Assembly: GCA_903919715.1 (NCBI GenBank)
Contig: CAIXJC010000042.1
Coordinates: forward strand, 1 to 64,000
Source of the DNA: an uncultured bacterium
Lineage (GTDB): Bacteria > Planctomycetota > Phycisphaerae > Phycisphaerales > SM1A02
Length of the DNA: 64,000 nt
Direction: 5' to 3'
The position numbers and the translations under genes are program-made. Of the stretch, positions 58,077 through 64,000 are shown in pieces. Below the pieces are notes generated by a model. It did not search any database and had not been told where the DNA came from. It saw nothing but the letters and a program-made list of their open reading frames with translations. Every line of letters starts with the position of its first letter. Position 1 is the first letter of the stretch.

Positions 58077-58547
58077 TCACGGTGCGCTGGAGTACCAAGG
58101 ATAGTTCGTGTCCGAGATCTGAAGGATCCAGTCAGAAACGGCTGGACTCGGCGCGATTGCTCCAATGATGATCGTTTGTTGAGGCAGGATCATCACGCTC
58201 TCCCAAGCATCCATACCTGCGACTTTCATACCGTTCTTGTCGAACCATTCAAACTTGTATGAAAAACGCTGCTGTTGCGCCTGCGAGGAAAAGATCGACG
58301 CTTGCACTTTCTTCGTATCTCCATTCACGACGCTCTCGCGTGCGTCAACAACGCTCGCCTTTGATTCAAGCCACCAATTCGGCGCACTCTGCGAAACGCC
58401 AGAAATAGCACCATCGGTCGCACGATTCGGACGGACCGTATTCGTCAGGTTGCAACCGCCGAGCACGCTCAGCAGACCGAGCGCAATCACGATCATCATT
58501 GGACTGCGGCGAATGTGCGTCAGGGAAATATTTCGTTTCATGTTCAT
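58077..58547 (-). CDS. YcfL-like (DUF1425) lipoprotein
   Basis: This 156-residue lipoprotein has the signal IVIALGLLSVLGGC. The mature immunoglobulin-like domain has SYKFEWFDKNGMKVAGMDAWESVMILPQQTIIIGAIAPSPAVSDWILQI, the standard YcfL block sequence. In E. coli ycfL lies beside lpoB, and here the same pairing recurs, which supports both names. It overlaps the preceding gene by four bases. Confidence 0.75.
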   Translation of the reverse strand: MNMKRNISLTHIRRSPMMIVIALGLLSVLGGCNLTNTVRPNRATDGAISGVSQSAPNWWLESKASVVDARESVVNGDTKKVQASIFSSQAQQQRFSYKFEWFDKNGMKVAGMDAWESVMILPQQTIIIGAIAPSPAVSDWILQISDTNYPWYSSAP

Positions 58548-59983
58548 TGTCGATGTATCCCAAGGAGGTGAGCGTTCGGCGCTGTCCCCGCCGCAACCGA
58601 CTTAATGTAGACCACCGAGACGGGTTCGGCGCCAGGGGTGAAAGGCCCGACTTTTCTGCCATCTGAGAGGGTCACCGTGACTTCGCCAGGAGTTTCTGGA
58701 AGAATCAGGCGGCCGTAATAAAACGCTTTGGGCAATGTGGTCCATGTTCGCAGATCCGCACTATTCATCGCGACCTGATAAACGACTCCAGCAACCATAC
58801 CCCAATCCCCCGCCGCTTCCTTCATGCCGTACGTCGCTGCAGCTTTGGTCGCGCTCGAGATCAGTGTTGCGATGATGATGCTCCCAAGTCGATTCTGAAA
58901 ATCCTGTGTGACTACAGCATCCATATCAGTCAACAATTTTGATTCGCACGATTCATTTGCATGAGTCGCCGTGAAACCCGTCACTGCATTTTCGTGATAA
59001 ACGAGCGCAGGAAATGCTGCGCCAACATAAGGAACATCGCGCAGAAAAATGGGGATATCAATGCGCACCTCGCGTCGACTCGCTGCCAATCCGCTCTCCA
59101 ACACGATGTAACACACGCGTGCGCCTGGCTTGCCACTCGCCACGTCCTCAGCCACTTGAGCATCTGCGAGCGCGGGCACCCCGTTGGTCTCTCCCAGCAT
59201 TCCAGCAACGCGGCTGAAGCATTGACGCGCCTGTTCGAAATCGCTCGGCTCGCCTCGTGCGAGATAGAACACGCCGCGCATCCAAGTCGCCGCAGGGATT
59301 TCGTAATCCGAATACCCTTGGAATCGACTCATCGGACCATAGAGTTCCTTCATTTGCGCCTGAAACTCTGGACTCTTCAGCGTCTTGTCTGGGTCGTATC
59401 CAGAAGAGCTCTTTGAATTCTGTGCCCGCCATGCTTGATTCTCATCGTCGATTCGCTTGCGCTCCTTCGCGACCGCATCTTCCTGCCAATTTCGCATACG
59501 AACGAATTCAACTCCAGCCTTCCCCACCTCATTGGTATCGAGATAGTTCAGCGCCTGATAAGTGCTCGACATGATGCGGTCGTAAGTTGTTCCGCGGTAT
59601 GTTCGAACGAGCTGATTTGTGAATGCGGCTGCAACTTCTTCAGTGACCTTCGTCTCTGCTTCGCCGTTGTAGTACGGCGACATTCGATCCCATGCTTCGT
59701 TGAAGGCGGCGATGCTGGTTCCCGTCTGACCGGCCGCACGGCTGACGGATCCTTCTTCGAGATCGAAGATCACGGCATCCACATCGTCGCTGCGATACTT
59801 CTCCCACACTGGCAACATCGCGGATGCGGCCTTAGAAAAGTCTCCGGCGTTATACGCAACGGTTACCTCTTGCAGCCGATTGTTATGGCTGCAGCCAAAC
59901 AACAGCGCAGTCAAGATTGCTGCGGCTGAAAAAAACAAAACTCGGCAACTTCGCATCGTCACGATTATCTGGAGTCCCGGCAT
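58544..59983 (-). CDS. COG3014-like envelope lipoprotein
   Basis: A 479-residue protein. The signal segment ends LTALLFGC with a lipobox Cys. A TPR-like N-terminal part (VTVAYNAGDFSKAASAMLPVWEKYR; FDLEEGSVSRAAGQTGTSIAAFNEA) is followed by the conserved GTTYDRIMSSTYQALNYL and VEFVRMRNWQEDAVAKER blocks and by a C-terminal beta domain. In Shewanella and Vibrio-type clusters this family precedes YcfL and LpoB, and the order here is the same. Start 59983 follows TAAGGATCG eight bases after the upstream stop; 59956 is an alternative. Confidence 0.7.
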   Translation of the reverse strand: MPGLQIIVTMRSCRVLFFSAAAILTALLFGCSHNNRLQEVTVAYNAGDFSKAASAMLPVWEKYRSDDVDAVIFDLEEGSVSRAAGQTGTSIAAFNEAWDRMSPYYNGEAETKVTEEVAAAFTNQLVRTYRGTTYDRIMSSTYQALNYLDTNEVGKAGVEFVRMRNWQEDAVAKERKRIDDENQAWRAQNSKSSSGYDPDKTLKSPEFQAQMKELYGPMSRFQGYSDYEIPAATWMRGVFYLARGEPSDFEQARQCFSRVAGMLGETNGVPALADAQVAEDVASGKPGARVCYIVLESGLAASRREVRIDIPIFLRDVPYVGAAFPALVYHENAVTGFTATHANESCESKLLTDMDAVVTQDFQNRLGSIIIATLISSATKAAATYGMKEAAGDWGMVAGVVYQVAMNSADLRTWTTLPKAFYYGRLILPETPGEVTVTLSDGRKVGPFTPGAEPVSVVYIKSVAAGTAPNAHLLGIHRQ

Positions 59984-59991
59984 TTCGATCC

Positions 59992-62355
59992 TTACGGCCT
60001 TGCGGGTACCGCAACTGGGGGTTGTTGGGGCAGAATGGTTCCGCTCGGCTGATTGATTCCAGGCTGATTGATTCCAGGCTGATTCCCCCACGGTGCGCTC
60101 GGCCACCAACTTGGAACGAGATATGTCGGTGCCTGATTTGTATTGATGTTTGTCGAATTCTGAATGTCAAGCACCATCCGCGAATTTCGGATGAACTCCG
60201 CCGTCGCTCGAATGCGGTCCACATCTGCGTCAACCAATTGCTGCCGCTGAGTGAGGGTCTGCATGAACTCTAACTGACTTCGCCAGCGAATCAGTCCTTC
60301 ATCGGTCAGTTGCAAAGGAACATTCAAACTCATTCCAGGACGCACATTGATCGTTCGGCTCCAAGGACGAAAACCTTCGCAGGTGATGCTGACCTTGTGT
60401 AGCCCAGGAAAGACATTCAACATTTCAGGTGAATTGCCAACGACAAGACCGTCCATTTCGATCGCAGCATTCGTCGGCAGCAGATTCCAACTGACCCCAC
60501 TGACCACATATCGACCCGTCGCCGCATCCGTCACAACGCCGGGGATGATCATGTCTTGCATCGTGCACACAATGCGAAATGGAACCTCAACTGGCAGCGT
60601 GTTTGGACTTGTGACCGTCGCTTCAGCACACCGCTTTCCAACGCTTTCGCCGATTGATTGAGCGCAGCGGCGAATGACCACATCGATGAGATCGCGCTCC
60701 TGTTTCAGGTTGGGAGACTGGCGAACTTTTTCGGTTGCGGTCACGGAATCACTCGTAATGACCTGACCTTGAACACGACCGAGCAAGCGATATGTGACAT
60801 CCATCTGAGCGGATCGAATATCCGTCGTGGCTCCATACGCATCGGTCTGCTGACGATCATTGATGTATGCAGTAATCGACGCGATCAAGATGTAATCCAC
60901 TCCCATCTGCTGCGCCAATCGAAGCGCCGATGTCTCGTCGGACAAAATGCGATCGAGATCCTTCTGGGGATCGACGGCCGTTCCGACATTCGCTCCTGCT
61001 GTTGCAAAGCGAGCGACCGCATTGAGCGTGTCTTCACGACTGATCGTCGTAAAGCAAAACTTGTCGACTTGCGCAGCGATGTAGTCCTCCAAGACCATCA
61101 CCTTCTCGGCCGAAACATCCGCCGGCCGATTTTTGACAAAGATCGCGGCGGAGTAACGCTGCGGAACAATCGGAACTACTCCGCTGCCAACTGCGCCGCT
61201 CGTCGCCGAAGGCGCTGTCACCCCAGCTGGACTCGCAGCTGGATTCGCAGCTGGACTCGCAGCTGGATTCGCAGGCGCTGCAGGAACCGACGGCGGTACC
61301 TGTGGCGCCGTGCGTGGATCGCCAACGGCTCCTGGTGCTGCCGACGAGGGACATGCTGTCTTGGTTGATCGCCGCACGATGCATCCTGTTGCTACGCCGA
61401 AGTCATCGCCGCAGACTCCACCCCGTGCAACTCGCGCATCAGCCACTTGAATTTGCAACCATCCAACAGGAACCTCTTCTGCACCAAGCGACTCTCCAGT
61501 GTCGGGATCGGTCAAGGCTTGACCAAGTGCGAACACTTGCCAAATCTGGCCCACAGTAACCCCTGCCCCAGCACCACGACTGATTGTCGCCATGCGATCC
61601 GTGATCGCGAGAATCTTCGCAGGCATCAGTCGATCGACGATGTCGCGCGCAACCTGCTCACTCGTCGTTCGTGCGATATCCAAGATCATCGAATCAGTGA
61701 AACGACCTCCTTGCACTGTTGAATTTATCGGGTCATTGATGATCTTCTGGTCGTCGTAACTTGAATTGACACTTTCGACTAACCGTCCACTCGTTGTTTC
61801 ATACACCTTGGTCACGAGTGCCAATTTGACGATTCGTCGGGTCAGTTTCTGACCGAGTCCCTCGAAGACACCAGTCTCGATGTAATCCTGAAAATCTGCG
61901 ATTTGTGGAACAACGATCCAGCGAATTCCCTTGAGCATAAAACTTCGTGCTGCTTGGGGATCCATACCGTTCACATTTCCTCCAGCGGCAAAGTCTTGCT
62001 CGCGCAGAATCTGTGGCCAATCACTACGGGCGATCACATCGAACTTTGCAGTTGCGCCGAATGCTGCTGTGAGTTGACCGTCCAATGATTGCTGAATCCG
62101 ATCGAGTTCGATGACTTGATCCGCTCCGCGCGCTGCGAGAGTGTTCTTCAGTGCGGGAAGGACATCAACTGCTCCAATTCCTAAGGCGACTCTCCCAGAT
62201 GCGCCAGCAGGTGGCACGGTATTGCCCGGCGGCGCCTGCGCAGTAGCGATCCCAGTGATCGCAAGCACCGAAAGCAAAACAGTTCGAAGCGTCCAGCGAC
62301 TTGCGCCGCACCGTAAAAAAAATGCCTGAGCGGATTGGGTTGCTGCATTCATCAT
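59992..62355 (-). CDS. CsgG-like protein with PEGA domain, first gene of the lipoprotein operon
   Basis: This 787-residue secreted protein starts at 62355, after an AAGGA site, and carries the signal WTLRTVLLSVLAITGIATA. The N-terminal 300 residues follow a CsgG/curli-assembly-like plan (DVIARSDWPQILREQDF, IRWIVVPQIADFQDY, LVTKVYETTSGRLVES). The linker (about 330-410) is Ala/Pro-rich with NPAASPA repeats. A second similar domain (DRILSDETSALRLAQQMGVDYILIASI) is followed by a PEGA domain (AAIEMDGLVVGNSPEMLNVFPGLHKVSITCEGF). It ends in a Gln/Pro/Asn tail with GINQP repeats. It may organise surface-protein export or an outer-membrane complex with the lipoproteins downstream. Confidence 0.7.
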   Translation of the reverse strand: MMNAATQSAQAFFLRCGASRWTLRTVLLSVLAITGIATAQAPPGNTVPPAGASGRVALGIGAVDVLPALKNTLAARGADQVIELDRIQQSLDGQLTAAFGATAKFDVIARSDWPQILREQDFAAGGNVNGMDPQAARSFMLKGIRWIVVPQIADFQDYIETGVFEGLGQKLTRRIVKLALVTKVYETTSGRLVESVNSSYDDQKIINDPINSTVQGGRFTDSMILDIARTTSEQVARDIVDRLMPAKILAITDRMATISRGAGAGVTVGQIWQVFALGQALTDPDTGESLGAEEVPVGWLQIQVADARVARGGVCGDDFGVATGCIVRRSTKTACPSSAAPGAVGDPRTAPQVPPSVPAAPANPAASPAANPAASPAGVTAPSATSGAVGSGVVPIVPQRYSAAIFVKNRPADVSAEKVMVLEDYIAAQVDKFCFTTISREDTLNAVARFATAGANVGTAVDPQKDLDRILSDETSALRLAQQMGVDYILIASITAYINDRQQTDAYGATTDIRSAQMDVTYRLLGRVQGQVITSDSVTATEKVRQSPNLKQERDLIDVVIRRCAQSIGESVGKRCAEATVTSPNTLPVEVPFRIVCTMQDMIIPGVVTDAATGRYVVSGVSWNLLPTNAAIEMDGLVVGNSPEMLNVFPGLHKVSITCEGFRPWSRTINVRPGMSLNVPLQLTDEGLIRWRSQLEFMQTLTQRQQLVDADVDRIRATAEFIRNSRMVLDIQNSTNINTNQAPTYLVPSWWPSAPWGNQPGINQPGINQPSGTILPQQPPVAVPARP

Positions 62356-62464
62356 GCTTAATTCCTTATTGCGTTGCATAGATCCGAAATGGGTGGAACG
62401 GGGGACGCATCATTCATCCCCCGAACCACACCCATCGTAGACCATCCATGCGCACTCTTGCGAG

Positions 62465-63184
62465 TTACTGCCGGCGCCGAGTTCCCAGTCCAGCCGCAAC
62501 ACCTGCAACTCCCAGCGCAATCGCTGCTGGCGCGGGTACCGCAACTCCCTGAATAGTCACCAAATCAAAGCGAACCGTTCCGCTCGGCGAATAATTCGAC
62601 GTCAAACTTGTTGGCGCATACGCAGCAGTGGTTGGAGCGAAAATACTGACGATACGGACCGCGAATTTGGGATTGCCAGTGACACCCTGAATCGATCCCA
62701 ACTCCACTCGGCGCTCAGGCTGCCAAACATCGCTCCCAAGCGTTGCTTCGAAGATTCCGCCATTGGCGATTCCATCACTCGTGAATGTGGCGCCATCAAG
62801 GGCATACTGAAATTGGACAAATCGACTTGCGGAACTTGAGTGACGTTCATGCCACGTCACTGCCATCGATTCAAATCCAACCGACGAACATTGAAAGACC
62901 GCACCTCGTTCGCCGCTCGCCGTTCCTTGCGATGCAAAGCTTGCGAGATTCCATCCCTTGTTGTCTGCAGGAACTGTCGCGCGATCGTCCGCTGGATCTC
63001 CAGCGGAAAAATTCGCGGAGACGCCACCCACAGTCAATGCAGTACCAGTTCCAACCGACGGAGCGGTCGTTCCTTGTGGACCGTTAAAATTCCAGCCTCC
63101 GTACGTCACGCCAGCAAATGCTGACGACCACGATGCCGAAATCGAAACCGTAACAACCACGCTCATTTGACTCAATTTTCTCAT
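62465..63184 (-). CDS. PEP-CTERM-type secreted protein
   Basis: This 239-residue protein has a GAGGAA ribosome site. The signal peptide ends near SSAFA. The mature region is beta-rich (TYGGWNFNGPQGTTAPSVGTG; FVQFQYALDGATF; PKFAVRIVSIFAP), an arrangement common in choice-of-anchor PEP-CTERM proteins. The tail has VPAPAAIALGVAGVAAGLG followed by TRRRQ: a Pro-Ala turn, hydrophobic helix and basic end. It is probably a matrix or surface protein. It is unrelated in sequence to the pair at 3378 and 5590 apart from the tail. Confidence 0.8.
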   Translation of the reverse strand: MRKLSQMSVVVTVSISASWSSAFAGVTYGGWNFNGPQGTTAPSVGTGTALTVGGVSANFSAGDPADDRATVPADNKGWNLASFASQGTASGERGAVFQCSSVGFESMAVTWHERHSSSASRFVQFQYALDGATFTSDGIANGGIFEATLGSDVWQPERRVELGSIQGVTGNPKFAVRIVSIFAPTTAAYAPTSLTSNYSPSGTVRFDLVTIQGVAVPAPAAIALGVAGVAAGLGTRRRQ

Positions 63185-63380
63185 TATTCCTCATCTCCGG
63201 TGCACTATTTCGCAACCTGCCCGCGGCACCAAGCGCACGACAAAAGCGGATGACGCATCCGCCGGTTGCGCGGGGAACATAAGAGCCCGCCATGCGCTCC
63301 CTTCAAAGTCTTCCCAAATTTCTTTTTGCCAAGAACCCCGCAGATTGTTCGCGCTCCCCCGCTCTCTCAACTCTTTCCAT

Positions 63381-64000
63381 CTATGACGCTGCGACAACTG
63401 TCTTTGCTGCACCCAGACGCTTGCGCCATTGCAACACAGCGAGCGCAATCGCCCCGAGAGAAATCACCATGACGATCGCAACGATCACAGCGACGATCGG
63501 CAGCAAGACCGCCAACCCCGCCAAGATAAAGCTTGAAAGCGTTTCAACGATTGCGAAGATCGGGTTCAGCAATCCGCCGCTGACCGTCGTCGATCCGATA
63601 CGCAGCGTTCCAGCCGCAGCGTGAACACCCGTTGCAACACCACCGCCGACAACTGCTGCCATCGCCCATGTCACCCACTGGGGAACGGAGCTCGTATCCA
63701 TACCTGCCGTCCCAGCAAGCTGCGACGCCATAACAACCGTTCCTGCGACGGCTGCCACGGGTGCGCCCGCAACATCAAGTACATGATCGAGCCACGGAAT
63801 CAGCATCCCCAAAATCTCCACCACGCACGCAAATGCAAAACAAACCACCGCAGGCATTGATCCGATCCATGCGAACCCGCCGCCTAGATTCACCCATCCA
63901 AAGTGAGTTGCGATCGACACGATTGCCAGCGGCGCAAAGATGCGCATTCCACACGCAGCGCTCAAAGAAAATCCAACGAGTATCGCGAATCCATAACTGA
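63381..64000 (-). CDS. DUF4126-family membrane protein (start outside window)
   Basis: The frame is open to the right edge (SYGFAILVGFSLSAACGMRIFAPL), so the beginning is cut. An apparent internal start at 63965 is a TTG within this family motif and not the true start. At least 206 residues with about six hydrophobic helices and the DUF4126 signature LSAACGMRIFAPLAI and PWLDHVLDVAGAPVAAVAG are present. The function of the family is unknown. The last helix is followed by QWRKRLGAAKTV. It is the nearest neighbour of the PEP-CTERM gene but separated by about 200 bases. Confidence 0.75.
   Translation of the reverse strand, partial: SYGFAILVGFSLSAACGMRIFAPLAIVSIATHFGWVNLGGGFAWIGSMPAVVCFAFACVVEILGMLIPWLDHVLDVAGAPVAAVAGTVVMASQLAGTAGMDTSSVPQWVTWAMAAVVGGGVATGVHAAAGTLRIGSTTVSGGLLNPIFAIVETLSSFILAGLAVLLPIVAVIVAIVMVISLGAIALAVLQWRKRLGAAKTVVAAS

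Noticed and set aside
1-64000. tRNA, rRNA or riboswitch genes
   Set aside because: No cloverleaf-like, rRNA-like or known riboswitch core was recognised by eye; a covariance-model scan would be needed to exclude them fully.

Overview
The window looks like chromosome from a planctomycete of the class Phycisphaerae. The case rests on sequence style. Many secreted proteins end in a dockerin-like pair of D-x-N-x-D-G / DL-x-x-LL-x-x-WG motifs, several closing in GPCxN. Others end in a PEP-CTERM-like tail with a run of arginines. Cytoplasmic genes often lack a clear Shine-Dalgarno site, while secreted proteins usually have one. No rRNA, tRNA, CRISPR array or transposase was found.

Region 1 (1-6350) is a + strand row of secreted proteins: a calcium-repeat protein cut by the left edge, a frameshifted FG-GAP-like protein, and three further surface proteins (two PEP-CTERM paralogues, one dockerin-like). 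It closes with a strong hairpin. Region 2 (6495-12490) holds a GT4 glycosyltransferase, a GNAT acetyltransferase, a large repeat-bearing secreted protein of unknown function, a small dockerin protein with a textbook terminator, and a DinB-fold protein.

Region 3 (12525-26566) is the metabolic core and the most interesting part. It carries a split ATP-citrate-lyase-like pair (an ATP-grasp subunit, and a CoA-ligase/citrate-synthase fusion that keeps the catalytic residues), a small HD-like protein, an aconitase of homoaconitase type, a probably NADP-linked isocitrate dehydrogenase, an MmgE/PrpD protein, and a complete succinate dehydrogenase. The membrane anchor of that enzyme resembles mycobacterial Sdh1, which has a membrane-embedded Rieske-type cluster. 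A Fic-domain gene on the opposite strand interrupts this cluster and has five helically phased ACACCCA repeats upstream. Together the genes would cover citrate cleavage or formation, citrate to 2-oxoglutarate, and succinate/fumarate. The direction of flow cannot be read from sequence.

Region 4 (26648-33803) has an agmatine-to-putrescine operon (aguB-aguA), an SGNH hydrolase, an eroded area (DUF1254/1214 remnant, dockerin scrap, HTH regulator) and a vanadium-haloperoxidase-like secreted protein. Region 5 (33848-40405) is a lipoprotein plus a tripartite RND efflux operon. Region 6 (40613-46155, minus) is a sugar ABC importer with an alpha-L-fucosidase and a KdsC-like phosphatase.

Region 7 (46179-57395) holds an exported beta-carbonic anhydrase, pyroglutamyl peptidase, a Kef-type antiporter translationally coupled to an ECF-like sigma factor and a probable membrane-bound partner, a GT2, two dockerin proteins (one YHYH), a cytochrome/FGE fusion, a membrane protein, a STAS protein and a lipoprotein. 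Region 8 (57442-64000, minus) is a CsgG/PEGA - COG3014 - YcfL - LpoB envelope operon, a PEP-CTERM protein and a DUF4126 membrane protein cut by the right edge.
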